Origin: Deltaproteobacteria bacterium
GTDB lineage: Bacteria > Myxococcota_A > UBA9042 > PHBI01
Length of the DNA: 64,000 bases
Assembly (NCBI GenBank): GCA_020632715.1
Contig: JACKFA010000010.1
Coordinates: 124,001-188,000 of the forward strand
Reading direction: 5' to 3'
A program made the translations under genes and the position numbers. Shown piece after piece: positions 10,501 to 19,650 of this stretch; the stretch's first letter is position 1; each line of letters starts with the position of its first letter. The notes below the pieces were generated by a model. It was not told the origin of the DNA and made no database searches. It saw nothing but the letters and a program-made list of their open reading frames with translations.

Positions 10501-13500
10501 GTTCAGCACGCGCGGCATCTACACCGTCACGATCACGAAGCTGTGCGATCCGGCCTGTGGGGCGAACGAGTGCGGCGCGGACGACGGCTGCGGCGGGATC
10601 TGCGGCTGCGCCGTCGGCGAGCAGTGCAACAACGACACGCACGCCTGCGAGGAGCTCGCCGGCGACACCTGCGCGGTGCCGCTCGATCTCACGGCGACGT
10701 CGGACACGACGTGGACCGGCGCCGGCACGCTCGTGAACCACACGGACGCGCACGCCACGGGCACGTGCCCGAGGCTCGGCACCGGCACGGCGACGGGCGT
10801 CGGCGCGCGCGACGAGGTCTGGACCTTCACCCCGGCGGAGGACAGCAACTACAAGATCGACGTCACGCGCGGCACCGCGGGTGACCTGATCTTCACGGTC
10901 TACTCGGGCGCGGGCTGCGACCAGGGCATGTGCCTCGGCTACGTGGACCGCGTGCTCTCCGGCACGGAGACGCAGACCCTCGCGCTCACGGGCGGCACGC
11001 CCTACACCATCGTGGTCGAGACGTACTCGTCGACCGGCACGCTCGGGACGTACACCCTCGACGTCACGAAGCTCTGCACCCCGGCGTGCACCGCCGGCTC
11101 CTGCGGCATGGAGGACGGCTGCGGCGGCACCTGCGGCTGCCTCGCCGGCCAGGCCTGCAACACGGACGTCTGCGAGGACATCCCGGGCGACAACTGCGCC
11201 GCGCCCGTCGCGCTGACGATGACGGACGAGCAGCACTGGACGGGCGCCGGCGACCTCACGGGGCGCGCCGACGCGCACACGCGCGGGACCTGCGCCGTCC
11301 GCGGGTCGCTGAACCCGACGGGCACCGGCGCTGCCGACGAGACGTGGACCTTCACGACGACGGTGGCCGGGCGCTACAAGATCGACGTCGCGCGCGGCAC
11401 GGCGGGCGACCTGTTCTACACGTTGTACAACGCGCCGGGCTGCGCGGGTGACCAGTGCCTCGGCGTCGTCGAGGCCCAGTCGACCGCGGCCGAGACGGCG
11501 GTCTTCGAGCTCCAGGCGGCGACCGAGTACACGCTCGTGGTCGACCTCTACTCCACGACCGGCACGCGCGGCACCTACACGGTCGACGTGACCAAGGTGT
11601 GCGACCCGACCTGCGCCGGCGCGTGCGCGGTCGACGACGGCTGCGGCGGGACCTGCGCCTGCGCGGCGAGCCAGGTCTGCAACGCCAATATGTGCGAGGA
11701 CATCCCGGGCGAGAGCTGCACGCTCCCGTTCGAGCCGACGCCGGCGGGCGGCGGGTTCGCGGACTCCGGCGACATCACCGGGCGGGCGAGCGACTTCAAC
11801 ACGACGGGCTGCGAGAGCTTCGCGGGCCCCGACGGCTTCGTCGCGAGCACGACGACCGCCGCCCCGGACCAGGTCTACGACCTGGTGGTCCCGGCCGACG
11901 GCGACTACACGATCACGCTCTCGTCGCCGAAGGACCTCTACTGGCAGCTCATGGAGGGCGACACCTGCTCGACCTCGACCTGCCTCGGCGTCATGGACGA
12001 GGGCATCAGCGGCGACGAGGAGACCTTCACCGTGACGCTGTCGGCGAGCAGCCACTACTGGCTCATCGTGGACGCGTGGACGAGCTCCGCGGCGAGCGGC
12101 GGCACGTACACGCTGACGGTGACGCCGGCGTGCACGCCGTCGTGCACCGAGGGCTCGTGTGACGTCAGCGACGGCTGCGGTGGCACCTGCGGCTGCGGCG
12201 CCGGCGAGGTCTGCAACGCCGGCACCTGCGAGTCGGGGACGCCTCCGGGCGACAGCTGCGACATGCCGGCCGACCTCACGCACACGGCTGGCGAGACGAC
12301 CTGGACCGGGTCGGGCGACCTCCGCAACAACACGGCGACGGTGGACCGCACGGGCTGCGCGCAGCTCGCGACGAACAGCTACACGCCGACGGGCACCGAC
12401 ACCGTCGACGGCGTCTGGTCGTTCACGACCGAGGCCGCCGGCCGTTACCGGGTGAACGTCGTGAAGGGCGCCACGAGCGGCGTCGGCGACCTGTTCTTCT
12501 ACCTCTTCACGGGGGCGGGCTGCGACGACACGATGTGCCTCGGCTACGTCGAGCGCGAGACCTCCGCGGCGGAGTCGCAGATCTTCACGCTCGCTGCCGA
12601 CACCGCCTACACCTTGGTCGTCGAGCCGTACGGCACGAGCACGACGCTCGGCACCTACGACATCTCGATCACGAAGCTCTGCGACCCGGTCTGCACGCCG
12701 GGGTCCTGCGGGATGGACGACGGCTGCGGCACCCCCTGCGGCTGCGCGGGCGGCGAGACCTGCAACGCCGGCACCTGCGAGGCGACGCCGGGCGACACGT
12801 GCGCGGCGGCGGTCGACCTGACCTTCGACGGGACGTCGACGTGGACGGGGACCGGTGACCTGACCACCAACACCGACACGCTGACGAACACGGGCTGCGC
12901 GAAGCTCGGCTCCTTCTCGGTCACGGGGACGGGCATGGCTGACGCGCTGTGGAGCTTCCACGCGACGGAGGCCGGCAACTACAAGGTCGACGTGACCACC
13001 GGCACGACGTCCGATCTCTACTACTACCTCTTCACCGGGGCCGACTGCGCGGGCGCGTCGTGCCTCGGCTACGTCGAGAACACGGGCTCGGGCACGGAGA
13101 CGCACACGTTCGCGCTCACCGCGGACACCGACTACACCCTCGTCGTCGAGCCCTACAGCACCTTCTCGACGCGCGGGACCTACACGGTGACCATCACGAA
13201 GCTCTGCGACCCGAGCTGCACCGCGGGCTCCTGCGGTGGCAGCGACGGCTGCGGCGGCACCTGTGGCTGCGCTGCCGGCGAGACCTGCAACGGCAGCAAC
13301 ATGTGCGTGTCGGCCGCGGGCGACAGCTGCGCGCTCCCGGCGGCGCTCACCGACTCCGGGGCCGGTACCTGGACCGGCACGGGCGACCTCCGCAACAACA
13401 CGGCCACGATCGACGACACGGGCTGCGCGAAGCTCGGCAGCGGCACGGTGACGGGCGCGGCCACGGTGGACGGCGTGTGGTCGTTCACGTCGGCGGCGGC

Positions 13501-16333
13501 TGGCCGCTACAAGGTCGACGTCGTGAAGACCGCGACGAACGGGGTCAGCGACCTGTTCTTCTACCTCTTCACGGGCGCCGGCTGTAACAGCGCGCAGTGC
13601 CTCGGCTACATGGACAGCCAGATCTCGTCGGCCGAGACCTACACGTTCACGCTCGCCGCGGCGACGGAGTACACGCTGGTCGTCGAGCCGTACGGCACGT
13701 CGTCGACGCTCGGCATGTACAACATCACCATCACGAAGCTCTGCGACCCGGTCTGCTCACCGACGACCTGCGGGCTCGCCGATGGCTGCGGCGGCACCTG
13801 TGGCTGCGGGACCGGGGAGGTCTGCGACGGCGCGAACATGTGCGTCCCGACGCCGGGCGACTCCTGCGCGGCGGCGACGGAGCTCACGACGCTGACGCCG
13901 ACTCGCTTCACGGGCGCCGGCAACCTCGCCGGGAAGACCGACCAGCACTCGGTCGGCACGTGCCCGATGCTCGGCACCAGCGCGTCGGGGACCGGCTCGA
14001 AGGACGAGTTCTGGAAGTTCACGCCCACGGTCAGCGGCGACTACAAGTTCGACGTGACGCGCGGGACGGCGAGCGACCTCTTCTTCACGGTCTACGCGGA
14101 CGCGGCGTGCGCCGGCGGCCAGTGCCTGGGCTACGTGGACCGCGTCTCGAGCGGCACGGAGACCCAGACGTTCTCGCTCACGGCGGGCACGACCTACGTC
14201 GTGGTGGTGGAGACCTACTCGTCCACGGGCACGGCCGGGACGTACTCGGTCAACATCCAGATCCCCTGCACGCCGGTGTGCGCCGCGGGGAGCTGCAACG
14301 TCGACGACGGCTGCGGCTTGCCCTGCGCGTGCGGCCCCGGCCAGCAGTGCAACACGGGGAACAACACGTGCGAGACGGCGCCGGGCGACACCTGCGCGCT
14401 GCCGCTCGCGCTCACGGACTCCGGCACGGGCACGTGGACGGGGACCGGCGACCTCCGCACGAACACGAACGCGGCGAGCGACACGGGCTGCGCGAAGCTC
14501 GGCAGCGGCACGGTGACCGGCTCCTCCACGGTGGACGGCGTGTGGTCGTTCACCTCGGCGGCGGCGGGGCTCTACAAGGTCGACGTGGTGAAGACCGCGA
14601 CGAACGGGGTCAGCGACCTGTTCTTCTATCTCTTCACGGGCGCCGGCTGTAACAGCGGCCAGTGCCTCGGCTACATGGACGCCCAGACCGCGAACGCCGA
14701 GACGTACACGTTCACGCTGGCCGCGGCGACGGAGTACACGCTTGTGGTCGAGCCGTACAGCACGTCGTCCACGCTCGGCATGTACACCGTGACCGTCACG
14801 AAGCTCTGCGATCCGGTGTGCGGCACCGGGCTCTGCGGCATGGAGGACGGCTGCGGCGGGACCTGCGGCTGCGGGACGGCGGAGGTGTGCGACGCCGGCA
14901 TGTGCGTGGCGACGCCGGGCGAGTCCTGCGCGAACCCGTTCGCGCTGACACCGACGGCCACGGGCTGGACGGCGTCGGGCGACCTGACGGGGGCCCTCGA
15001 CGACTTCCGGACGACCGGGTGCACGGCGCTCGCGGGGACCTACATCCCCTCGGCGTCGTCGGCGGTGCCGGACGAGGTCTACGCGCTGAACCCGACGCTC
15101 ACGGGTGACTACGTCATCCAGCTCCAGTCGGTGAAGGACCTGTACTTCCAGGTGCGCACGGGCGCCGACTGCGCGGGCGCGACCTGCGTCGGTGTCGTCG
15201 ACCAGGCCGGCTCCAACGCGACGGAGACGGCGACGGTGGCGCTCACCGCCGGCACGAAGTACTGGGTCGTGGTCGACTCCTACAGCACGTCGAGCGGCAG
15301 CGGCACCTACACGCTGACGATCACGGCCCCGACGCCGCCGCCCATCGAGGGCGACAGCTGCGAGGACCCGTACGTGCTCGCCGACGGGACGACCGCCGAC
15401 ACCTACGAGGGCGACGGCGACATCTCGACGGCCGGCCTCGGCGACGACTTCGAGACCTCGGACTGCGCGCCGTTCATGACGGGCGGCGTCGAGGCCACGG
15501 GCCTCGGGACCCCCGACGAGGTGCACGAGCTCACGGTCGCGACCACGGGTGACTACGTCATCACGGTCACGCCCGACACCGGGACGGACCCGTTCTGGTC
15601 GCTCTACTCGGGCGCGACGTGCGCCGAGGCGGAGTGCATGGGCTACATCGACGAGGGCGGCGTGGACGAGGACGAGGTCTACACCGTGCACCTCGACGCG
15701 TCGGAGACCTACTACCTCGTGGTCGACACGCACGACGTCACGCTCGCGGGCTACTACATCGTGACCGTCGAGCCGGCGCCGCCAGTCTCGGCCACGCCCG
15801 TGACCCTCGCGAAGTGGGATTTCGGCGCGACGACTGCGGAGGGCACGAACCTGCCGTCCATGTCGGTGACGTCGAACGCCGCGGCGAGCATTACGCGCGA
15901 CCCGACGACGACAATCTCGTACTTCACCGGCTTCGGTGGTGGCTCTGCCATCTCCGCCGCGGCGTGGGATGCTGGCGCCAACACGAAGGCCTGGGTCGCG
16001 ACCTTCACGACGACTGGCTACAGCGATATCTCGCTGGCGTCGTCGCGACAGGCGGGATCGAACAGCGGTCCGCGCGACTTCCAGCTCCAGTGGAGCACGG
16101 ACGGGGCGACGTGGACCAACGTCGGTCCGGCCATCCAGGCGACGACGACTGGCGCTGCGGAGTGGGGCAAGTACACGGACGTCGCGTTGCCGGCCGACAT
16201 GGCCAACAAGGCAACGGTCTACCTGCGCTGGCTGGTGACGAGCACCGTGTCGGTGAACGGTGGCACGGTCGGCTCCGCCGGTACGGACCGCCTGGACGAC
16301 GTCGAGCTCAAGGGCACGCCGATCGTGCCGTAG
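7532..16333 (+). CDS. Giant modular lipoprotein: 14 Cys-rich modules alternating with 15 PPC-like domains
   Basis: About 2933 residues. The ATG at 7532 is preferred over one 42 bases upstream because GAGAGGGGG sits just before it and it begins the signal sequence directly (ending TWSAC, an imperfect lipobox). A tether of Asp-Thr repeats follows. Fourteen modules of the form C-x-P-x-C ... DGCGGTCGC ... CN ... C alternate with fifteen beta-rich domains of about 110 residues. Those domains resemble bacterial pre-peptidase C-terminal (PPC) domains (GDL..., then D..FYLFTG.GC, then TLVVEPYST). The fifteenth domain has no preceding Cys module. The C-terminal 180 residues are a separate jellyroll-like domain (FQLQWSTDGATWTNVG). 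No enzyme domain is visible. A long surface stalk or adhesin is inferred. It is divergent from the hydrolase pair. Confidence 0.82.
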   Translation: MLRTSVAVRSLFILGLLTWSACGSEVSNGNGDTSVDTSDTTILDTTPDAADTEDTADTADTADTADTADTADTTDTVEDTTDTVEDTTDTVEDTTDTVEDTTDTGCTPSCVVGTCGNDDGCGGTCGCGFDETCNAGTCVPAAAAGETCANPIALTAGENDSFTGSGDLRGHMDDVTTEGCSFTGFGRVSDGARPDQVFTFTPTVGGAYVVTLESGVAADAFFMLFTGPGCATESCLGAADNNTATGTTDRREFVDLVADTPYTLVIDSYSNTAVGPFDITVAKSCDKTCTVGACGMADGCGGTCGCGTGQTCNAVTQMCEGAGGDACDAPSALTYNPTTLRWTGNGDLTINTNTVSDTGCAKLGSFTVTGANTVDGVWAFTTNDAGDYKFDVTTGTASDVFFYVYEGLGCDSTTCLGYTESVSSGTETHTFALDAATNYTIVVEPYSTSSTRGTYTINVAKLCTPVCTEGECGMADGCGGTCGCAAGFQCNTTDSVCEPAPGDSCDEPVELVTTNDIIWTGHGDLTGNTATVSDTGCPRLGTFSPTGAATVDAIWQFTTNEAANYTVELARGTASDVFFYVFVGSGCDSTQCLGYVERTGSGVESQEFALEADTTYTIVVEPYSTSSTRGTYDLTVRKECTPVCTPGECGGDDSCGSVCGCLAGESCSDAGVCEAALGDSCAAPSPLTYDDTAVTWTGSGDLRNNTNVTNNTGCPRLGSTSFSPTGADTPDGVWSFMSGEAGRYQISVVKGATNGVSDLFFYLFTGEGCDSMQCLGYVEREIGNAEVQTFTLEAATAYTLVVEPYGTFSTLGTYDITVTKLCDPVCADGECGADDGCGGICGCASGETCNDGTHLCETTLGDSCAAPTDLAFDAGTSTWTGTGDLRENTDTVTDTGCPRLASNTLSPTGAGTADGVWAFTTTEAGAYQISVVKAATNGVSDLFFYLFTGAGCDSTQCLGYVEREFSNAEVQTITLPANTTHTLVVEPYSTFSTRGIYTVTITKLCDPACGANECGADDGCGGICGCAVGEQCNNDTHACEELAGDTCAVPLDLTATSDTTWTGAGTLVNHTDAHATGTCPRLGTGTATGVGARDEVWTFTPAEDSNYKIDVTRGTAGDLIFTVYSGAGCDQGMCLGYVDRVLSGTETQTLALTGGTPYTIVVETYSSTGTLGTYTLDVTKLCTPACTAGSCGMEDGCGGTCGCLAGQACNTDVCEDIPGDNCAAPVALTMTDEQHWTGAGDLTGRADAHTRGTCAVRGSLNPTGTGAADETWTFTTTVAGRYKIDVARGTAGDLFYTLYNAPGCAGDQCLGVVEAQSTAAETAVFELQAATEYTLVVDLYSTTGTRGTYTVDVTKVCDPTCAGACAVDDGCGGTCACAASQVCNANMCEDIPGESCTLPFEPTPAGGGFADSGDITGRASDFNTTGCESFAGPDGFVASTTTAAPDQVYDLVVPADGDYTITLSSPKDLYWQLMEGDTCSTSTCLGVMDEGISGDEETFTVTLSASSHYWLIVDAWTSSAASGGTYTLTVTPACTPSCTEGSCDVSDGCGGTCGCGAGEVCNAGTCESGTPPGDSCDMPADLTHTAGETTWTGSGDLRNNTATVDRTGCAQLATNSYTPTGTDTVDGVWSFTTEAAGRYRVNVVKGATSGVGDLFFYLFTGAGCDDTMCLGYVERETSAAESQIFTLAADTAYTLVVEPYGTSTTLGTYDISITKLCDPVCTPGSCGMDDGCGTPCGCAGGETCNAGTCEATPGDTCAAAVDLTFDGTSTWTGTGDLTTNTDTLTNTGCAKLGSFSVTGTGMADALWSFHATEAGNYKVDVTTGTTSDLYYYLFTGADCAGASCLGYVENTGSGTETHTFALTADTDYTLVVEPYSTFSTRGTYTVTITKLCDPSCTAGSCGGSDGCGGTCGCAAGETCNGSNMCVSAAGDSCALPAALTDSGAGTWTGTGDLRNNTATIDDTGCAKLGSGTVTGAATVDGVWSFTSAAAGRYKVDVVKTATNGVSDLFFYLFTGAGCNSAQCLGYMDSQISSAETYTFTLAAATEYTLVVEPYGTSSTLGMYNITITKLCDPVCSPTTCGLADGCGGTCGCGTGEVCDGANMCVPTPGDSCAAATELTTLTPTRFTGAGNLAGKTDQHSVGTCPMLGTSASGTGSKDEFWKFTPTVSGDYKFDVTRGTASDLFFTVYADAACAGGQCLGYVDRVSSGTETQTFSLTAGTTYVVVVETYSSTGTAGTYSVNIQIPCTPVCAAGSCNVDDGCGLPCACGPGQQCNTGNNTCETAPGDTCALPLALTDSGTGTWTGTGDLRTNTNAASDTGCAKLGSGTVTGSSTVDGVWSFTSAAAGLYKVDVVKTATNGVSDLFFYLFTGAGCNSGQCLGYMDAQTANAETYTFTLAAATEYTLVVEPYSTSSTLGMYTVTVTKLCDPVCGTGLCGMEDGCGGTCGCGTAEVCDAGMCVATPGESCANPFALTPTATGWTASGDLTGALDDFRTTGCTALAGTYIPSASSAVPDEVYALNPTLTGDYVIQLQSVKDLYFQVRTGADCAGATCVGVVDQAGSNATETATVALTAGTKYWVVVDSYSTSSGSGTYTLTITAPTPPPIEGDSCEDPYVLADGTTADTYEGDGDISTAGLGDDFETSDCAPFMTGGVEATGLGTPDEVHELTVATTGDYVITVTPDTGTDPFWSLYSGATCAEAECMGYIDEGGVDEDEVYTVHLDASETYYLVVDTHDVTLAGYYIVTVEPAPPVSATPVTLAKWDFGATTAEGTNLPSMSVTSNAAASITRDPTTTISYFTGFGGGSAISAAAWDAGANTKAWVATFTTTGYSDISLASSRQAGSNSGPRDFQLQWSTDGATWTNVGPAIQATTTGAAEWGKYTDVALPADMANKATVYLRWLVTSTVSVNGGTVGSAGTDRLDDVELKGTPIVP
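7682..7843 (+). repeat. In-frame tandem repeats encoding the Asp-Thr tether
   Basis: About 74 bases of 9-bp units encoding (A/E-D-T)n are followed by four 21-bp units encoding VEDTTDT. The repeats lie directly behind the signal sequence of the giant lipoprotein. They give an acidic, threonine-rich spacer between the lipidated Cys and the first folded module. Tandem repeats of this kind can change copy number by slippage without breaking the frame. Confidence 0.85.
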
Positions 16334-16346
16334 CGCGCGCACAGAC

Positions 16347-16382
16347 GATGAGGCGGCCAGGCTCCGGCCCGGCCGCCTCGTC
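16347..16382 (+). terminator. Candidate hairpin terminator of the giant lipoprotein gene
   Basis: The inverted repeat GATGAGGCGGCC / GGCCGCCTCGTC, with one G-T pair, begins 13 bases after the stop codon. Its internal loop can pair further. There is no T-run, but GC-only hairpins at gene ends are common in such genomes. Confidence 0.45.
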
Positions 16383-16471
16383 CGCGCCCCCGATCCGCCC
16401 GGCCTCGCGCGCGTTCTCGCGCCGATCGTCGGGGGGTTCGCGTTCTAGCAGTCCTCGGGGAGATTCGGACC

Positions 16472-16947
16472 GAGTCTGGCGCAGCGTCGTGCTCTCAGCT
16501 GGCTCGGCGAGGACGGAGCGTACTCGACGTACGCGACCGACGAGACGGGCCTGCTGAGAGCACAAGCGCAGCTAGCGGCAGGTATCCCGAGTCCGGGAGG
16601 GAAACCACGGAGGCACGGAGGCACGGAGGGCTCAGTGGAGCAACTCGCTTGGACCCCCGAACGGGCGCTGAGGAGGCTCTCGGCACGATCCCTCCGTGCC
16701 TCCGTGGTTGTCCCTCGGACCACGCGCGAGAGCCGGTTCCGACGGCCCCAGAGAGCGTCTCCGGGGCGAGAACCGCAATGCACCACGGCGGCTCAGACCT
16801 TGGGTGATCGGCCTTGCGACGAGGGAGTCTGGCGCAGCGTCGTGCTCTCAGCTGGCTCGGCGAGGAGGCTCTCGGCACGATCCCTCCGTGCCTCCGTGCC
16901 TCCGTGGTTGTCCCTCGGACCACGCGCGACAGCCGGTTCCGACGGCC
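16472..16947. repeat. Duplicated repeat blocks
   Basis: Block A (42 bp) is at 16472-16513 and 16825-16866 with identical sequence. Block B is at 16670-16747 and 16862-16947, the second copy carrying an additional 8-bp CCTCCGTG unit and a G-to-C change. In the second copy A and B are adjacent; in the first they are separated by about 155 bases that include the inverted copy at 16604-16630. A degenerate relative of the core occurs at 48527-48577. Confidence 0.85.
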
Positions 16948-17025
16948 GGGTTGTCCCGCCGCCCCCGTTGGCGCATGCTGCCCGCCGATGAGCACCCGCA
17001 CCCGCTCTCCGGAGGTCACGCCGCC

Positions 17026-18159
17026 ATGCGTCTCGAGCGTCTCGCCCTCGCCCTCGTCCTCGCCGCGCCCGCCGCGGTCGTCGCGCTGATGTCCTCGCCC
17101 GCGTCCGCCGCCACCGCGCAGGAGGCCGCCGACTGGCTCCGCTCCCTCGGCGTCAAGCTCAACTACAAGGACGCCACGCCCGAGCTCGTCGCCACCGCGA
17201 CCAGCGTCACCTTCGACACCCTGAAGGCCGGCCAGCTCGTCCCCGCCGATCTCGCCAAGCTCTCGGCCCTCCCGAAGCTCCAGGAGGTCAACCTCGGCAA
17301 CAAGTCGGGCTCCGACGAGGCCGTCCACGTGCTCGTCGGCGCCGTCCCGACGCTCAAGCGCCTGAGCCTCCACGGCGCGCCCATCACCGACAAGGCCCTC
17401 GCCGACGCCGCGAAGCTGCCCCTCGAGCAGCTCACCATCTTCTCGACGAAGGTCACCGACGCAGGCATGGCCTCGGTCGCCGCCATGACGAAGCTCCAGA
17501 AGCTCGACATCAGCAAGACCGGCATCGGTGACGCCGGCCTCGCCACGCTCTCGAAGCTCGGCCTCGCCGAGCTCTGGTACAACGACATGAAGGGCGTCAC
17601 GCGCGCCGGCATGGCCAGCATCGCCGCGATGCCGAGGCTCCGGAAGCTCGTCATCCAGTTCGCCGCGATCGACGCCGAGGTCGAGGAGCTCGCGAAGTCC
17701 TCGTCCCTCGCCGACCTCACGCTCATGTCGAGCAAGCTCACCGACGCCGGCGGCGTGCAGCTCGCGAAGCTGAAGGGCCTGACCGACCTCTTCGTGTGGA
17801 GCACCGCCGTCACCGACAAGACCATGGCCGCCATCGCGACGCTCCCGAAGCTGAAGGTGCTCTACGTCAGCAACACCCCCATCACCGACGCCGGCCTCAA
17901 GTCGCTCGCCAAGGTGAAGACGCTCGAGGTCCTCTGGGCCGACCGCACCCCCGTCGGCGACGCCGGCGTCGGCGCGCTCGCGAGCCTCCCAGCGCTCCGC
18001 TGGCTGAAGGTCGACGACACCAAGGTCACCGACGCCGGCGTCGCGAAGCTCGCCGCCGCGAAGGCCCTCGAGACCCTCGACGCCCGCAAGACCGGCGTCA
18101 CCGACGCAGGCGTCGCGAAGTTCAAGGCCGCGCACCCGAAGGCGCGCGTCAGCAAGTAG
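17026..18159 (+). CDS. Secreted leucine-rich-repeat protein
   Basis: A 377-residue protein. The ATG at 17026 follows a GGAGG ribosome site and starts a clear signal peptide (hydrophobic to MSSPASA). About twelve leucine-rich repeats of 23-25 residues follow, with the signature L..L..L.L..T.(V/I)TDAG(L/V). This is the GALA/internalin-like class often seen in planctomycetes and myxobacteria. Such repeats form a curved solenoid for protein-protein contacts. No other domain or membrane anchor is seen, so it is probably periplasmic or secreted. The GH5 gene starts 6 bases downstream, so the two are likely co-transcribed. Confidence 0.85.
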   Translation: MRLERLALALVLAAPAAVVALMSSPASAATAQEAADWLRSLGVKLNYKDATPELVATATSVTFDTLKAGQLVPADLAKLSALPKLQEVNLGNKSGSDEAVHVLVGAVPTLKRLSLHGAPITDKALADAAKLPLEQLTIFSTKVTDAGMASVAAMTKLQKLDISKTGIGDAGLATLSKLGLAELWYNDMKGVTRAGMASIAAMPRLRKLVIQFAAIDAEVEELAKSSSLADLTLMSSKLTDAGGVQLAKLKGLTDLFVWSTAVTDKTMAAIATLPKLKVLYVSNTPITDAGLKSLAKVKTLEVLWADRTPVGDAGVGALASLPALRWLKVDDTKVTDAGVAKLAAAKALETLDARKTGVTDAGVAKFKAAHPKARVSK

Positions 18160-18165
18160 CACCGC

Positions 18166-19650
18166 GTGCGCGCCTTTCGCCCCGCTCTCGCCTCGCTCCT
18201 CGTGGTCGCCGGCTGCGGTGACGGCGCTGGCGACGGCCCCGCCGCGTCCACGTGCGAGGCGCTCCTCGTCGCGCCCGTCCTCCCGAGCCCGCGCCTGACG
18301 GTCGACGGCGCGCACCTCCGCGACGCCCTCGGCCGCGACGTGCTCCTCCGCGGCGTGAACGCCGGCGGGCGCGCGAAGCTCCCGCCGTTCTTCGCCTTCC
18401 CGTTCGCCGAGAGCGGCCTCGCCTCGCAGCGCGGCGCGCCCCCCTTCGACGACGCCGTCGCCGCCTACCTCGACCGCGTCGCCGCCTGGGGCCACGACGT
18501 CATCCGCCTGCCGTTCACGTGGGAGGCCGTCGAGCCCACGCGCGGCGCCTACGACGACGCCTTCCTCGAGCGCTACGCCGCCGTCGCCGCGGCCGCGGGC
18601 GCGCGCGGGCTGCGGGTCATCGTCGACATGCACCAGGACGTGTTCGCGCGCCCCTACTGCGGCGACGGCTTCCCGCTCTGGGCGACGTCGCACCCGGACG
18701 CCGCGCCGCCCGACGACTGCACGCAGTGGTTCCGCGGCTACACCGACGACGAGCGCGTGCGCGCCGACCTCGGCCGCTTCTGGCGCGACGACGACGGCCT
18801 CATGACCGCGTTCGTCGCGATGTGGCGGCGCGTCGCGGCGCGGCTCTGGGAGGTCGACGGCGTCGTCGCCTTCGAGATCCTGAACGAGCCCGCCGCGGGC
18901 GACCTCGACGAGAGCACCTGGGCGCGCGACGTGCTCGCGCCCTTCTACGCGCGTCTGGCGGACGAGATCCGCGCCGTCGCCCCCGGCGCCCCCGTGCTCG
19001 TCGACGCCACCGGCTTCGAGGCGGTCATCGCCGAGACGGCGCTCCCGCGCCCCGACACCGACGGCGTCGTCTTCGCGCCGCACTACTACGACCCGCTCGC
19101 GCTCCTCTCCGGCGTCGCGCCGGAGGACGGCGACGCGATGACCCCGCTCGGGCGCTGGCGCGCGGTCGGCGACGACTGGCAGGCGCCCGTCCTCGTCGGC
19201 GAGCTCGGGATCCGACCGGCCGCGGAGGGTGCCGCCGCCTGGGTCCGCGCGAACTTCGACGCCCTCGACGCGCACCGCCTCCACGCGACGCTCTGGGAGT
19301 ACTCGGCCACGGCGGACGACTGGAACGACGAGGCGATGAGCGTCGTCGACGGCGAGGGGCGCGAGCTCGCGACCGCCGCCGAGCTCGTCCGCGCCTACCC
19401 GCTCGCCGTGGCGGGCGACCTCCTCGCCTGGTCGTTCGACCGCGGGACGCTCGCGGGCACGCTCCGCGTCGACGCCGCTCCGGGCGGCGTGACCGAGGTG
19501 CGCACGCCCACGCGGCTCTACCCGCGGGGCGTCGTCGCCACCGTCACCGCGGGCGACGCGTGTGCCGCGCCCACGGCCGACGGCGAGCGCCTCCTCGTCG
19601 CGTCACCGACCGGCGGCCCCGTCACCCTCGAGCTCGCCCCGGCGCCATGA
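18166..19650 (+). CDS. GH5-family glycoside hydrolase lipoprotein (endoglycoceramidase-like)
   Basis: A 494-residue protein starting at GTG. The lipobox is VAGC (Cys17). Residues about 42-420 form a GH5-type TIM barrel. The general acid/base is E241 in EILNEP, the nucleophile E346 in LVGELG, and DMHQDVF (residues 154-160) is typical of endoglycoceramidase-like members. A C-terminal beta-sandwich covers about 425-494. Such enzymes cleave beta-glycosidic bonds in glycolipids or beta-glucans; the precise substrate is not evident. It probably acts at the cell surface. It follows the LRR gene by 6 bases and is convergent with the DoxX gene. Confidence 0.85.
   Translation: MRAFRPALASLLVVAGCGDGAGDGPAASTCEALLVAPVLPSPRLTVDGAHLRDALGRDVLLRGVNAGGRAKLPPFFAFPFAESGLASQRGAPPFDDAVAAYLDRVAAWGHDVIRLPFTWEAVEPTRGAYDDAFLERYAAVAAAAGARGLRVIVDMHQDVFARPYCGDGFPLWATSHPDAAPPDDCTQWFRGYTDDERVRADLGRFWRDDDGLMTAFVAMWRRVAARLWEVDGVVAFEILNEPAAGDLDESTWARDVLAPFYARLADEIRAVAPGAPVLVDATGFEAVIAETALPRPDTDGVVFAPHYYDPLALLSGVAPEDGDAMTPLGRWRAVGDDWQAPVLVGELGIRPAAEGAAAWVRANFDALDAHRLHATLWEYSATADDWNDEAMSVVDGEGRELATAAELVRAYPLAVAGDLLAWSFDRGTLAGTLRVDAAPGGVTEVRTPTRLYPRGVVATVTAGDACAAPTADGERLLVASPTGGPVTLELAPAP

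Larger units (their letters stand above)
16334..17025. other. Non-coding interval rich in direct and inverted repeats
   Basis: No gene is credible in these 690 bases. A 42-bp sequence occurs twice identically (16472-16513 and 16825-16866). A neighbouring block occurs at 16670-16747 and again at 16862-16947, where it has one extra CCTCCGTG unit and one substitution. An inverted copy of the CCTCCGTG-type core lies at 16604-16630. Any of these could pair into long stems. The open frames here are low-complexity repeat readings. Confidence 0.75.

Noticed and set aside
7601..13105. A very long open frame on the minus strand opposite the giant lipoprotein gene
   Set aside because: Composition is Arg/Ala/Val/Gly-rich and repeats only because the plus-strand gene repeats. 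No motif, signal or ribosome site. It is a GC-rich shadow.
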